NCBI GenBank assembly: GCA_000431215.1
Contig: HF985561.1
Location: 40,995 to 104,994 of the forward strand
Source: Prevotella sp. CAG:1031
Lineage (GTDB): Bacteria; Bacteroidota; Bacteroidia; Bacteroidales; Muribaculaceae
Direction of reading: 5' to 3'
Length of the DNA: 64,000 bases
Each line of letters opens with the position of its first letter. Positions within the stretch are counted from its first letter, which is position 1. The translations under genes and the position numbers were made by a program. The notes under the pieces are model-generated. The model made no database searches. It was not told the origin of the DNA and was given only the letters and a program-made list of their open reading frames with translations. This document shows positions 19,232-29,294 of the stretch, piece after piece.

Positions 19232-21010
19232 TCAGGCCAGCTCGTCGAGTTCAAGCCAGCGGAGTTCTTTGGCGTCGAGCTCGGAGCTGAGGGCCTCGTA
19301 TCGCCGTGAAGCTGCGGCGAAGTCTTCAGCCGTTCCGTCGGCGAAAGCTGCCTCAAGAGCCTTTTTCTCAGCTGTCAGAGCGTCGATTTCGGCAGTCAGC
19401 GCCTCATATTCCTTGCGCTCTTTGAAACTCATGCGCGCCGGACGTTCGCTTCGGGGCTTCGTCTTTTCGGCCGGCGCCGACGGCTCGTTGCGCCGTTCTT
19501 CGCGGGCCCGTTCGTCGGCCCAGCCGCGATACTCTGTATAGGTACCCGGAAAATCCTTGACAACTCCGTCGCCTTCGAGAACAAAAAGATGGTCGACGAT
19601 AGAATCGAGAAAAAACCTGTCGTGGCTGATAACGATAGCGCATCCCTCGAATTCGCGGAGATACTCTTCGAGAATGGCAAGCGTAGGAATGTCGAGGTCG
19701 TTGGTCGGCTCGTCGAGAATAAGAAAGTTCGGCCGGCGCAACAGAACCGAAGCGAGATGGAGGCGGCTGCGCTCGCCGCCGCTGAGTGTTGAAATATATT
19801 TTTGCTGGTCGGCCGGATCGAAGAGAAAACGGGTCAGGAACTGCATCGGCGAGAGTGTCCGGCCTCCGTCGTTGAGACTGACCTCTTCGGCCTGGCGGGT
19901 AATCGCGTCGATGACGCGCATTCCGGGATCGAAGGCTATTCCGTCCTGGCTGTAATATCCGAAACGCACCGTTGTGCCGACATCGAAATGTCCGGCATCG
20001 GGACTGACAAGCCCCTGAAGCATCTTGACAAACGTCGACTTCCCCACCCCGTTGGCACCGATGATGCCGAGCTTCTCGCCACGGGCGAAAACATAATTGA
20101 AACGGTCGAGAATTCTTTTCGGGCCGAAGCTCTTCGACACGTCGACCGCCTCGAAAATTTTCGAGCCGATATAGCTCGAACGGCTTTCGAGACTGACATC
20201 GCGCTGTCGCAGGTCGACACGCGAACGCTCCTTGAGGTCATAGAACGAATCGATGCGGAACTTAGCTTTCCCGGCGCGCGCCTGAGGCTGTCGGCTCATC
20301 CACTGCTGCTCGCGGCGCAAAGTGTTGCGCACGCGGTCGAGTTCGGCGCTCATTGCGTCGAGACGTTCGGCGCGGCGTCGCAGATAATAGTCGAAATTGC
20401 CTTCGTGGACGAAAGCGCTCTTATGGTCAAGCTCGATTATCCTTCGGGTTACACGGTCGAGAAAATAGCGGTCGTGGGTAACCATCAGAAGCGTCAGGCG
20501 CTGACGCGACAGATATTTCTCGAGCCATTCAATGGCGGAGATGTCGAGATGGTTCGTAGGCTCGTCGAGAATGAGAAGATCGGGACGCGACAGAATGACG
20601 GCAGCAAGAGCCACACGCTTGCGCTGTCCTCCCGAAAGAGTATCGACCCGGGCGTCGGCGTCGGCGAGTCCGAGCTGCGTCAGTGTGCGCCGCGCATCGT
20701 CGGGCAATGTCGGCTCTTCGGCCGCTACTTCGGCATCAATAAGGCTCAGGCAGGCTTCTATGGCCGTCGCCCCGTCGGGCAACGGAGGAATCTGCTGGAG
20801 GAATCCTATCCGCAACCCGCGCGAACCGACAACAGAACCACTGTCGGCCTCTTCGAGGCCGGCGATGATTCTGAGCAGTGTGGATTTTCCCGTTCCGTTG
20901 CGGGCTACGATACCGATCTTGTCACCTTCTTCGATACCGAAGGTGACATCGGCAAACAGCAGGCGGTCGCCGTAGCTCTTGGTAAGGCCGTCGACCTGAA
21001 GGCGGATCAC
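19232..21010 (-). CDS. uup: ABC-F family ATPase, Uup-like
   Basis: 592 residues with two ABC domains and no membrane segments. First domain: Walker [13 protein letters not shown], signature [11 protein letters not shown], Walker [13 protein letters not shown]. Second domain: [36 protein letters not shown]. The linker between them is charged and helical (P-site tRNA interaction motif of ABC-F proteins). The last 80 residues form a coiled coil ([19 protein letters not shown] ... [10 protein letters not shown]) as in Uup. Such proteins act on ribosomes or on branched DNA rather than in transport. The start overlaps the sigma factor stop by 4 bases (ATGA), so it is co-translated with rpoD. Confidence 0.9.
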   Translation of the reverse strand: MIRLQVDGLTKSYGDRLLFADVTFGIEEGDKIGIVARNGTGKSTLLRIIAGLEEADSGSVVGSRGLRIGFLQQIPPLPDGATAIEACLSLIDAEVAAEEPTLPDDARRTLTQLGLADADARVDTLSGGQRKRVALAAVILSRPDLLILDEPTNHLDISAIEWLEKYLSRQRLTLLMVTHDRYFLDRVTRRIIELDHKSAFVHEGNFDYYLRRRAERLDAMSAELDRVRNTLRREQQWMSRQPQARAGKAKFRIDSFYDLKERSRVDLRQRDVSLESRSSYIGSKIFEAVDVSKSFGPKRILDRFNYVFARGEKLGIIGANGVGKSTFVKMLQGLVSPDAGHFDVGTTVRFGYYSQDGIAFDPGMRVIDAITRQAEEVSLNDGGRTLSPMQFLTRFLFDPADQQKYISTLSGGERSRLHLASVLLRRPNFLILDEPTNDLDIPTLAILEEYLREFEGCAIVISHDRFFLDSIVDHLFVLEGDGVVKDFPGTYTEYRGWADERAREERRNEPSAPAEKTKPRSERPARMSFKERKEYEALTAEIDALTAEKKALEAAFADGTAEDFAAASRRYEALSSELDAKELRWLELDELA

Positions 21011-21867
21011 TGACCGAGGTAGGGTTTGAGAAGTTTGCTGCGCTGGCCTTTAAGCCTGCGGATAGCCTTTTCCTTGATCTGGCGCACGCGCTCGCGGGTA
21101 AGATCGAACTTGGCACCGATCTCTTCGAGTGTCATTTCCTGACAGCCTATGCCGAAGAACATCTTCAGTATGTCGCGCTCGCGTTCGTGGAGCTGACGCA
21201 GAGCGCGGTCGACCTCTTTCGACAGCGATTCCTGAGTCAGGGTGGCGTCGGCCATGGGAGAATCGTCGTTTGTAAGAACGTCGAGAAGACTGTTGTCCTC
21301 TCCCTCTACAAACGGAGCGTCGACAGAGATATGACGGCCGCTTACCTTAAGGGTATCGGCGATTTTGTCGACAGGGACATCGAGCCGTTCGGCCAGTTCC
21401 TCGGGCGACGGACGACGCTCGTTCTCCTGCTCGAACTTGCTGAGAGCTTTACCTATCTTATTGAGTGAGCCGACCTGATTCAGCGGAAGGCGCACAATGC
21501 GGCTCTGCTCGGCAAGTGCCTGCAGAATCGACTGACGTATCCACCAGACGGCGTATGAGATAAACTTGAAACCACGCGTCTCGTCGAATTTGCGGGCGGC
21601 CTTTATAAGTCCGAGATTGCCCTCGTTGATTAGGTCGGAAAGGCTCAGACCCTGATTCTGATATTGCTTGGCTACCGACACCACAAAACGAAGATTAGCA
21701 CGGGTCAGCTTCTCAAGGGCGCGCTGGTCACCCTGACGGATACGCTGAGCCAGTTCAACCTCCTCTTCTACCGAGATAAGCTCTTCACGGCCAATTTCCT
21801 GAAGATATTTGTCGAGCGATGCTGTCTCACGGTTGGTGATTGACTTTACTATTTTAAGTTGTCTCAT
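21007..21867 (-). CDS. rpoD: Primary RNA polymerase sigma factor (RpoD/SigA of Bacteroidota)
   Basis: 286 residues starting [26 protein letters not shown], the standard start of Bacteroidota primary sigma factors, which lack region 1.1. Region 1.2 ([10 protein letters not shown]), region 2 ([20 protein letters not shown] and [14 protein letters not shown]), region 3 ([14 protein letters not shown]) and region 4 ([20 protein letters not shown]) are all present. It directs RNA polymerase to the TTTG-N19-TAnnTTTG promoters seen throughout this window. It lies upstream of and overlaps uup. Confidence 0.95.
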   Translation of the reverse strand: MRQLKIVKSITNRETASLDKYLQEIGREELISVEEEVELAQRIRQGDQRALEKLTRANLRFVVSVAKQYQNQGLSLSDLINEGNLGLIKAARKFDETRGFKFISYAVWWIRQSILQALAEQSRIVRLPLNQVGSLNKIGKALSKFEQENERRPSPEELAERLDVPVDKIADTLKVSGRHISVDAPFVEGEDNSLLDVLTNDDSPMADATLTQESLSKEVDRALRQLHERERDILKMFFGIGCQEMTLEEIGAKFDLTRERVRQIKEKAIRRLKGQRSKLLKPYLGQ

Positions 21868-21987
21868 TCTTCTTTGGCTGGTAAATTTCGCGCGAATTTA
21901 CGATTTTTCTGTTAATATTCGGTTAACGACGGCTGAGTTTTCACAATATTTAGCAGTGTAAGTCTTGTATTATTGCCGTCAGTAATA

Positions 21988-22029
21988 TAACGTATGTCCG
22001 GCCCGCAATGTGGCGCCGGACACACGTTA
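21988..22029 (-). terminator. Long inverted repeat between the ABC exporter and rpoD
   Basis: TAACGTATGTCCGGC (21988-22002) pairs with GCCGGACACACGTTA (22015-22029): 15 pairs with one G-T, loop of 12. It stands between the 3' end of the permease gene and the rpoD leader and is probably a terminator, although no T-run follows on the minus strand. A second small palindrome (AAAAGG/CCTTTT) abuts the permease stop. Confidence 0.5.
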
Positions 22030-22050
22030 TTTAACTAAAAGGGGCCTTTT

Positions 22051-23355
22051 TTATTTATATTTCACCCAACGCATCAGCTCTTTAAGATTCGGTTTCTTGC
22101 CATACATGAAGATTCCGACACGATAGATCTTTCCTGCCATCCATATAATGAACAGAGTCGAGACTATCAGTATGGCGATCGACAGCACAATCTCCCAGGC
22201 GGGGATTCCGAACGGAACGCGAGCCATCATTACCATGGGCGACGTCAGCGGGAACATCGACAGCCAGAAAGCCACGGGTCCCATCGGGTCGTTGGCAGCC
22301 TGGAAAGAGAATATCAGGCCGAGGATGATTGGGATAGTGATAATCGTAGTGAGCTGGCTGGCATCCTGAATGTTGTCGATGGCCGACCCGATTGCGGCGA
22401 ACAGAGCCGAATAGAGAAGGAAGCCGAACACGAGGAAGAGCATCAGCACAAACATTATTCCCATCATGTAGCCGATATTGCCGAACATTGCGAAAGCTTT
22501 CACGAGATCGATGTCGGAGCTGACGGCGTCGAGATTTCCGGCATTGGCCGAAGCTATGTCGGCGGCAAGCTCAGGCGGAATGACAGCCGGCAACACAAAC
22601 GTGATCATCGCTCCCATCAGAACAGTCCAGATGACAATCTGGGTCAGCGCCACCAACGCGACACCGACAATCTTGCCCATCATGAGCTGAGAGGGCTTGA
22701 CACTCGACACAACCAGTTCGAGCACACGGTTGCCCTTCTCTTCGATAATCGAGGTCATCACCATCTGACCATAGATCAGCAGGAACATATAGAGCACGAA
22801 TGTCAGCAATATGCCGAGTCCAAAGCTCAGTCCGGCCGACGATTCCTCGTCGCTCTCCTTGTCGTTTCGCTTGCTCGAAAGAACGATTTCGCTGTGGACT
22901 TTGTCGAGAATCTCCGACAGATTGTCAATATTATACTGACGCAGACGGATATCCTCGATAGTGGAGTTGATCTGGCCGGTAATATTCTCTTCGAGCGATA
23001 TCGAAGAAGGGCCGTTGGTGAAGAGCCGCACTTTGGCATTCTCAGCCTCGACGACATCGCGCGGAATCACCAGAACACCCGTGCAGTCATCGCGGCGGAG
23101 AGCCGAGTCGACAGAAATGCCTGAGGTGGCGGTGTAACGCACATTCTCGTCACTTTTAAGATGAGGGACTATCACTCCCGAATTGTCGATTACAAGTATA
23201 TCGCTCTGCGACTGGCCACCGAAGAAGAGCATGGCCGAGGGCGCGACCATCAGCATCAGCATCAGCACGGGCATCAGCAGAGTGGTTATCAGAAAACTTT
23301 TCTTGGCGACGCGCTCGCGATATTCGCGTTCAATAACAATGCCGAGATTATTCAT
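22051..23355 (-). CDS. ABC-2 type transporter permease (NatB-like)
   Basis: 434 residues from MNNLGIVIEREYRERVAKKSF; the open frame extends upstream but that part overlaps the ATPase gene. One transmembrane helix near the N-terminus (about residues 22-45) is followed by a large extracytoplasmic domain (about 46-190), then five or six helices (LGILLTFVLYMFLLIYGQMV and onward). This is the NatB/ABC-2 layout used for export of ions, lipids or peptides. The TSIIEEKGNRVLELVVSSV motif is characteristic. It overlaps the partner ATPase by 8 bases. The substrate is unknown. Confidence 0.88.
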   Translation of the reverse strand: MNNLGIVIEREYRERVAKKSFLITTLLMPVLMLMLMVAPSAMLFFGGQSQSDILVIDNSGVIVPHLKSDENVRYTATSGISVDSALRRDDCTGVLVIPRDVVEAENAKVRLFTNGPSSISLEENITGQINSTIEDIRLRQYNIDNLSEILDKVHSEIVLSSKRNDKESDEESSAGLSFGLGILLTFVLYMFLLIYGQMVMTSIIEEKGNRVLELVVSSVKPSQLMMGKIVGVALVALTQIVIWTVLMGAMITFVLPAVIPPELAADIASANAGNLDAVSSDIDLVKAFAMFGNIGYMMGIMFVLMLFLVFGFLLYSALFAAIGSAIDNIQDASQLTTIITIPIILGLIFSFQAANDPMGPVAFWLSMFPLTSPMVMMARVPFGIPAWEIVLSIAILIVSTLFIIWMAGKIYRVGIFMYGKKPNLKELMRWVKYK

Positions 23356-24313
23356 TGGTAAGCTGATTTTCGGATTCAACATTCGCGCCGGCATTGTTGC
23401 TGCCGACGGCGCGGATAAACACATCGTTCATCGATGCTGTCGCAGGTGAGAACGAACGCAGTTCGACAGCCTCGTTGGCCGCAGCGATAAGTTCACGCTC
23501 GTTTTTATCGGGATTGATCTTCAGCGACAGCTCGAAGTAGTCTTCAGGGAGTTGCTTTATGTCGAACTCACCGGCCAGCGGGGTCAGCGCTCTGACAAGC
23601 CCGGTGGCGTCGCCGCGGAACCTGAAGGCATATCGTCCGTGGCAATAGGTGCGCCGGATTTCTTCGACACTGCCCGTCAATATGTTGTGGCCGTTGTTGA
23701 TAAGCGTGATATTGTCGCATATTTCTTCGACACTCGACATATTGTGGGTGCTGAATATGATTGTCGACCCATTGTCGCGCAACCTGAGAATCTCATCTTT
23801 CAGAAGATTGGCGTTGATCGGGTCGAAACCGCTGAAAGGCTCGTCGAAGATAAGCAGTTTCGGCTCGTGGAGCACAGTGACAATGAACTGCACCTTCTGG
23901 GCCATACCCTTCGACAGCTCTTCGATTTTCTTGTTCCACCAGTCCGAAATGCCGAACCGCTCGAACCATGAGCGCAGACGGCGTGTGGCCTCTGCCTTGC
24001 TGAGCCCTTTGAGGCGAGCAAAGAACACAGCCTGATCCCCCACTTTCATTTTTTTGTAGAGACCGCGTTCCTCGGGCAGATAGCCTATGTTCGAGACAAG
24101 ATCGGCGGTCAGCGGCTTTCCATCGAAAAAGACTTCGCCGGAGTCAGGTGCCGTGATATGGTTGATGATACGGATCAGTGTGGTCTTGCCGGCACCGTTC
24201 GGACCGAGAAGACCGTAGACACTGCCACGCGGCACTTCGAGCGACACATCGTCGAGAGCCACATGGTTGGTGAACGCCTTGGTGACGTTTTTGACAGACA
24301 GGATTGATTCCAC
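23348..24313 (-). CDS. ABC transporter ATP-binding protein (NatA-like)
   Basis: 321 residues. The N-terminal 220 residues form one ABC domain: Walker A GLLGPNGAGKTTLIRI, Q-loop GYLPEERGLY, signature ELSKGMAQKVQF, Walker B LLIFDEPFSGFDP, and H-loop STHNMSSVEE. A C-terminal DUF4162-type extension (about residues 220-305) is common in NatA-like proteins. It energises the permease encoded directly downstream. No clear TAnnTTTG promoter is visible upstream. Confidence 0.9.
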   Translation of the reverse strand: MESILSVKNVTKAFTNHVALDDVSLEVPRGSVYGLLGPNGAGKTTLIRIINHITAPDSGEVFFDGKPLTADLVSNIGYLPEERGLYKKMKVGDQAVFFARLKGLSKAEATRRLRSWFERFGISDWWNKKIEELSKGMAQKVQFIVTVLHEPKLLIFDEPFSGFDPINANLLKDEILRLRDNGSTIIFSTHNMSSVEEICDNITLINNGHNILTGSVEEIRRTYCHGRYAFRFRGDATGLVRALTPLAGEFDIKQLPEDYFELSLKINPDKNERELIAAANEAVELRSFSPATASMNDVFIRAVGSNNAGANVESENQLTNE

Positions 24314-24436
24314 CTTAATAAAAGAATAGAGAATAGATTACTTGTTACTTTTACCTCATTAGACGCAACTTTTCCCCGAAAGTTTCACCGGGCAGTTATA
24401 AAATTTATAACTCTTATAACTTAGGGCAGGCTGTTG

Positions 24437-24475
24437 AAAAATAATGCAGCAGGGCGGCGCTCAGCGCCGCCCTGC
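24437..24475 (-). terminator. Strong terminator of the methylmalonyl-CoA mutase operon
   Basis: GCAGGGCGGCGCT (24449-24461) and AGCGCCGCCCTGC (24463-24475) are perfect inverted copies; on the minus strand the hairpin is followed by a T-run (24437-24441). Confidence 0.9.
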
Positions 24476-24502
24476 CTGTGTCAGTTCTGGGGAGTTCGGT
24501 TA

Positions 24503-26638
24503 TCAGTCTTCGGGCTTGAGAAGCTCAAGCATCTTGATAGCCGAAGTGGGAATGCGTGTGCCGGGGCCGAAGATGGCTGCTACACCTGCCTTGTAGAGGA
24601 AGTCGTAGTCCTGGGCAGGGATAACGCCGCCGGCGGTGACCATGATGTCGTCGCGGCCGAGTTTCTTAAGCTCGGCGATAACCTGCGGAATGAGCGTCTT
24701 GTGTCCGGCAGCCAGAGAGCTGACGCCGAGGATGTGGACGTCGTTCTCGACAGCCTGACGGGCTGCCTCGGCGGGAGTCTGGAACAGCGGGCCCATGTCG
24801 ACGTCGAAACCGCAGTCGGCATAACCGGTTGCTACGACCTTGGCGCCGCGGTCGTGGCCGTCCTGACCCATCTTGGCGATCATGATACGCGGCTGACGAC
24901 CTTCGCGCTTGGCAAATTCCTCACACATCTGACGCGCTTTCTCAAAGTCGGCGTCGTTCTTTGTTTCGTTTGAATACACTCCTGAGATTGTTCTGATTAC
25001 AGCTTTGTAACGTCCGACGACCTCTTCGCAGGCCGACGAGATTTCACCGAGGGTGGCGCGTACGCCGGCAGCCTTGACGGCGAGGTCGAGAAGATTGCCT
25101 TTCTTTGTGCGCACACATTCTGTGATTGCTTCGAGAGCTTTCTTGACGGCTTCGTTGTCGCGACGGCTCTTGAGATCTTCGAGGCGGGCAACCTGTTCGT
25201 TGCGCACTTCGGTATTGTCGATCTCGAGAATATCGATGGGATCCTCGTGTTCGAGACGGTATTTGTTGATACCGACGATGGTCTGGCGTCCGGAGTCGAT
25301 GCGGGCCTGGGTGCGGGCCGAAGCTTCTTCGATACGGAGCTTGGGAAGACCGGTCTCGATAGCTTTGGCCATACCGCCGAGCTTCTCGATTTCCTGAATA
25401 TGCTCCCATGCGCGGTGGGCGATCTCGTTGGTGAGGGCTTCAACATAGTAGCTGCCGGCCCAGGGATCGACCTGCTTGGTGATCATCGTCTCTTCCTGGA
25501 TATAGATCTGGGTGTTACGGGCGATACGGGCGCTAAAGTCGGTAGGCAGTGCGATAGCCTCGTCGAGAGCGTTGGTGTGGAGGCTCTGAGTGTGTCCCAG
25601 GGCGGCGCCCATGGCTTCGATACAGGTGCGTCCTACGTTGTTGTAGGGATCCTGCTCGGTGAGCGACCATCCCGATGTCTGCGAGTGGGTGCGCAGGGCG
25701 AGCGATTTGGGGTTCTTCGGGTTAAACTGCTTGACGATCTTTGCCCAGAGCATGCGGGCGGCGCGCATCTTGGCGATCTCCATGAAGAAGTTCATGCCGA
25801 TAGCCCAGAAGAACGACAGACGCGGAGCGAACTGATCGATGCTCATTCCGGCGTTGACACCGGCACGCAGATATTCGAGACCGTCGGCCAGGGTATAGGC
25901 CAGCTCGATGTCGGCCGTAGCGCCGGCTTCCTGCATGTGGTATCCCGAAATCGAGATAGAGTTGAATTTCGGCATATTCTGCGAGGTGAACTCGAAGATG
26001 TCGGCGATAATGCGCATCGAGAACTCGGGAGGATAGATATAGGTGTTGCGCACCATGAACTCCTTCAGAATGTCGTTCTGGATTGTACCGGCCATCTCGT
26101 CGAGTTTCGCGCCCTGCTCAAGGCCGGCGTTGATGTAGAAGGCGAGCACGGGGAGCACTGCGCCGTTCATTGTCATCGAAACCGACATCTTATTCAGAGG
26201 AATACCGTCGAACAGAACCTGCATGTCTTCGATCGAGCAGATCGACACGCCGGCTTTACCTACATCGCCTACAACGCGCTCATGGTCGGCGTCGTAGCCA
26301 CGGTGTGTAGCGAGGTCGAAGGCAACCGAAAGGCCTTTCTGTCCCGAAGCAAGGTTGCGGCGGTAGAAAGCGTTCGATTCTTTTGCGGTCGAGAAACCGG
26401 CATACTGGCGAATTGTCCAGGGGCGCATGGGATACATGGCGCTGTAGGGGCCGCGCAGGAACGGGGGCAGGCCGGCTACATAATCGAGGTGTTCAAGCCC
26501 TTCGAGGTCGTCTTTGGTGTAGACGGGCTTCACGGGAATCATCTCGGGGGTGAGCCAGTCTTCACCCTTGGGCAGAGGTGCGTGCTTGTCGCCGAAAGCG
26601 TCGCGCGCAATATCGATAGTCTTAAAATCGGGTTTCAT
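24503..26638 (-). CDS. mutB: Methylmalonyl-CoA mutase, large (catalytic) subunit
   Basis: 711 residues, full length. The N-terminal TIM barrel binds the CoA ester ([35 protein letters not shown] motif around residues 84-114). The C-terminal cobalamin domain starts near residue 585 with the B12 signature D593-G-H595-D-R-G598 (DxHxxG) and later [14 protein letters not shown]. It isomerises succinyl-CoA and methylmalonyl-CoA with adenosylcobalamin, the step linking succinate to propionate in gut Bacteroidales. It lies 28 bases after the small subunit gene and ends at a strong terminator. Confidence 0.97.
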   Translation of the reverse strand: MKPDFKTIDIARDAFGDKHAPLPKGEDWLTPEMIPVKPVYTKDDLEGLEHLDYVAGLPPFLRGPYSAMYPMRPWTIRQYAGFSTAKESNAFYRRNLASGQKGLSVAFDLATHRGYDADHERVVGDVGKAGVSICSIEDMQVLFDGIPLNKMSVSMTMNGAVLPVLAFYINAGLEQGAKLDEMAGTIQNDILKEFMVRNTYIYPPEFSMRIIADIFEFTSQNMPKFNSISISGYHMQEAGATADIELAYTLADGLEYLRAGVNAGMSIDQFAPRLSFFWAIGMNFFMEIAKMRAARMLWAKIVKQFNPKNPKSLALRTHSQTSGWSLTEQDPYNNVGRTCIEAMGAALGHTQSLHTNALDEAIALPTDFSARIARNTQIYIQEETMITKQVDPWAGSYYVEALTNEIAHRAWEHIQEIEKLGGMAKAIETGLPKLRIEEASARTQARIDSGRQTIVGINKYRLEHEDPIDILEIDNTEVRNEQVARLEDLKSRRDNEAVKKALEAITECVRTKKGNLLDLAVKAAGVRATLGEISSACEEVVGRYKAVIRTISGVYSNETKNDADFEKARQMCEEFAKREGRQPRIMIAKMGQDGHDRGAKVVATGYADCGFDVDMGPLFQTPAEAARQAVENDVHILGVSSLAAGHKTLIPQVIAELKKLGRDDIMVTAGGVIPAQDYDFLYKAGVAAIFGPGTRIPTSAIKMLELLKPED

Positions 26639-26666
26639 TGTTATCGTTTATAAGGGTGAAGATGGA

Positions 26667-28529
26667 TTATTTCAAAAGGCGGCGGTTGAAGTCGAGCAGT
26701 GTGTCGAGGACATTGCAGCGGACATGAACGAAGTCGTTGATGCCGATAGCTTTGAGGTCGTCCATGCAGGCAGGAGCACCGGCAACGACAAATTCTGCGC
26801 GGCCGTCGAGATATTTGAAGGCTGCGGGAGCGAGTTCGGCATATTCGTCGTCGCTCGAGCAGAGGACAACGATGTCGGCTCCGGCTGCGAGAGCGGCGTC
26901 GACGCCTTCTTCCACGGTCTTGAAGCCGTTGTTGTCGATAATCTGATAACCGGCACAGCCGAAGAAGTTGCCCGAGAACTGGGCGCGGGCCAGACGCATG
27001 GCGAGATTGCCGATCGTGAGCATGAACACTTTCGGACGTTTTTCGGCATGTTCGGTTGCAAGGCGGAGAGCTTCGAAGGCACTGGCCGCACGGGTATTGG
27101 GAAGGCCCTTGGCCGAAGCTGCTTCTTCGCCGTGGCCGCATCCGCAGGCATTCGAGCCGGCGTCACAGACGATCTTGTCGGCGGCCATTTCGTTGACATT
27201 GGGGAACTGGTTGGTTCCGAGCAGGCTTTCCTTGCGACGGGCGACGTCGGTGTGGCGTTTGGCCGAGGTCTCGCGGATAACGCTCTGAATCTTGTCGTTG
27301 TCGATGTTGGCGAGGAAACCGCCGTTCTCTTCGACTTCGAGGAATACTTTCCATGCCTGTTCGGCGATTGCTACGGTGAGAGTCTCAACATAATAGCTGC
27401 CGCCGGCGGGATCGACAACCTTGTCGAGGTGGCTTTCCTCCTTGAGAAGGAACTGCTGGTTGCGGGCTATGCGCTCGCTGAAATCATCGGCGGGCTTATA
27501 GCAGACATCGAACGGAGTTGTCGTTATCGAGTCGACACCGGCCAGAGCAGCCGACATTGTCTCGGTCTGGCTGCGCAGCAGGTTGACGTAGGCGTCGTAG
27601 ATAGTCTGGTTGAAGCGCGAGGTGATAGCGTGGACGTGCATCTTGCAGCTGCAGTCGCAGGCGGGCTCATATTTCTTGACGATCTGAGCCCAGAGCATAC
27701 GGGCTGCGCGGAATTTGGCAAGCTCCATGAAGTAGTTCGAGCTTACACCCATATTGAATTTGATGCGCTTTGCTACTGTGTCAGCGTCGAGACCGGCCTC
27801 GGTAAGCATTGTCATCCACTGTGCGCCCCAGCTCAGAGCATAGCCGAGTTCCTGATAGATATAGGCACCGGCATTTGAGAGCACATAGGAGTCGACTGCC
27901 AGAAGGCGCAGACCCTTGACATCGGCGGCGGCTTCGATCATCTCTTTTGCCATTGCGGCGATATCGCCGGCGAAAGGTTCGCCGTGACGAAGGGCGCGAC
28001 GCATCGGGTTGAAATCGATCGAACCGCGAAAATCGGCTGTCCAGCCTTTCTTCCCGAGGAATTCAACGAGAACGCGCGTCAGGCGCAGAGCTGTTTTCGG
28101 GCAGCAGCTGAAGTTGATTTCCACAGCGGGAACATCGATGTCCTTCAGGAGTGTCTCGAGAGTCTCGACAGTGGGCTCGCCTTCGATCTTGAAACCGAGA
28201 GAGGTGATGCCTTTCTTGAGCACGTCGAGAGCCGTGGCATTGCACTGCTCGGGGGTCTCGCCCTGAATCTCCTGGCGTGTCAGCCAGTCGTTGTCGGTGC
28301 GTGTGCCGCGTACAAAGGGATACTCGCCGGGGAGCGATCCTGTTGTTTTCAGGTCTTCGATGTCCTCGCGACGGTACATGGGCTGCACATTGAACCCTTC
28401 GGATGTGCGCCAGACAAGTTTCTTGTCAAAGGGGGCACCTTTGAGGTCAGCCTCTACCTTTGCGCGCCATTCCTCTGTCGAAACAGGCGGAAACATGTCA
28501 AACAATCGTTCTTTCTTTTCTTCTGCCAT
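26667..28529 (-). CDS. mutA: Methylmalonyl-CoA mutase, small subunit
   Basis: 620 residues from MAEEKKERLFDMFPPVST, the family's normal start; an in-frame ATG 33 bases earlier is less likely. The barrel half resembles the large subunit. In the C-terminal domain (VFMLTIGNLAMRLARAQFSG ...) the B12-coordinating DxHxxG is missing, as expected for the non-catalytic partner. It forms the heterodimer with the downstream gene product. A textbook Bacteroidota promoter lies about 70 bases upstream. Confidence 0.95.
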   Translation of the reverse strand: MAEEKKERLFDMFPPVSTEEWRAKVEADLKGAPFDKKLVWRTSEGFNVQPMYRREDIEDLKTTGSLPGEYPFVRGTRTDNDWLTRQEIQGETPEQCNATALDVLKKGITSLGFKIEGEPTVETLETLLKDIDVPAVEINFSCCPKTALRLTRVLVEFLGKKGWTADFRGSIDFNPMRRALRHGEPFAGDIAAMAKEMIEAAADVKGLRLLAVDSYVLSNAGAYIYQELGYALSWGAQWMTMLTEAGLDADTVAKRIKFNMGVSSNYFMELAKFRAARMLWAQIVKKYEPACDCSCKMHVHAITSRFNQTIYDAYVNLLRSQTETMSAALAGVDSITTTPFDVCYKPADDFSERIARNQQFLLKEESHLDKVVDPAGGSYYVETLTVAIAEQAWKVFLEVEENGGFLANIDNDKIQSVIRETSAKRHTDVARRKESLLGTNQFPNVNEMAADKIVCDAGSNACGCGHGEEAASAKGLPNTRAASAFEALRLATEHAEKRPKVFMLTIGNLAMRLARAQFSGNFFGCAGYQIIDNNGFKTVEEGVDAALAAGADIVVLCSSDDEYAELAPAAFKYLDGRAEFVVAGAPACMDDLKAIGINDFVHVRCNVLDTLLDFNRRLLK

Positions 28530-28597
28530 TGTAATAATGAAGCGTTTTTTATGACGGGACAAAGCGCCCCGTAGATAATAGGTTAACTTTGTGACGC

Positions 28598-28628
28598 AAA
28601 ATTACAAATGTTTTGTTTCCTCGCAAAA
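28598..28628 (-). promoter_or_regulatory. Promoter of mutAB (TTTG-N19-TAnnTTTG)
   Basis: On the minus strand TTTG (28625-28628), 19 bases, then TAATTTTG (28598-28605), followed by C: an exact match to the consensus of the phylum. It implies a leader of roughly 65 bases before mutA. Confidence 0.8.
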
Positions 28629-28677
28629 AATCCGGCCAAAAATCCGCTAAAAATACCGTTCCGGAGCCCGTGACGGC

Positions 28678-29289
28678 TCAAAGATAGCGCGGTTCGGAGG
28701 GTTCGGTCGCCGCCGGATAGAGTCTGACACACCCGTCGAGGTCTCGGGGCGTTTGGTCGACATACTTCACGCTCCAGCGGAACATATATGGCAACAGCCT
28801 CCAGAGATTTATTTTCAGGCCCTTTTCAATAGGCTCGATCGCGAAGCGGCTTTCGCTGTCGGTCAGGCGCAGCGTTATGTCGCGCGGACGGCAAAGAGCG
28901 GTTCCGCGATCGGTCATGTCGGTGTAGATCTGCCCTATGTAGGTGTCGGCACGGGCTGTCGCCGCGAGATAGCCCATGACTGTTCCGGGACGCACGGCCC
29001 GGTCAGGGCTTTCAACAACTACCATAGCATATACCGAGGCACCGGCCGCTCCGGCCCTGAGCTGTCGGCGCTCTATAGCCACACGGCCCCCGTCGGACGC
29101 AAAACGCCACAGACCTTCGATGCGCTCCATGGCGCCGGCACCGAGTCGGGCAATAACCAAGCTGTCGCTGTCATAGCCTTCGAGACGTTCGGAAACATCA
29201 GGCAGGCAGGTCTTCGAGGCGTCGGGACGGACGGCCTGACAGACAAACGATGTCAGCAAAGCTATTGTCAGCAGCAGAGTCCGGCCCAT
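28678..29289 (-). CDS. Predicted secreted protein of unknown function
   Basis: 203 residues with the signal peptide MGRTLLLTIALLTSFVCQAV. The mature part is a mix of beta strands with no motif I recognise; WRLLPYMFRWSVKYVDQTPRDLDGCVRLYP near the end resembles conserved hypothetical proteins of Bacteroidales. Two Cys in the mature part (in KTCLPD and DGCVRLY) could form a disulphide, with a third in ALCRPRD. It is encoded 5 bases after the DUF3078 gene, so the pair is probably co-transcribed and both act at the envelope. Confidence 0.6.
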   Translation of the reverse strand: MGRTLLLTIALLTSFVCQAVRPDASKTCLPDVSERLEGYDSDSLVIARLGAGAMERIEGLWRFASDGGRVAIERRQLRAGAAGASVYAMVVVESPDRAVRPGTVMGYLAATARADTYIGQIYTDMTDRGTALCRPRDITLRLTDSESRFAIEPIEKGLKINLWRLLPYMFRWSVKYVDQTPRDLDGCVRLYPAATEPSEPRYL

Positions 29290-29294
29290 GAAGT

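Noticed and set aside
19802..21013. 403-codon plus-strand frame opposite the ABC-F gene
   Set aside because: The minus-strand frame carries two complete ABC domains; the plus frame is compositional.
25247..27878. Long open frames on the plus strand opposite methylmalonyl-CoA mutase
   Set aside because: Antisense shadows of mutA and mutB, both confirmed by catalytic and B12 motifs.
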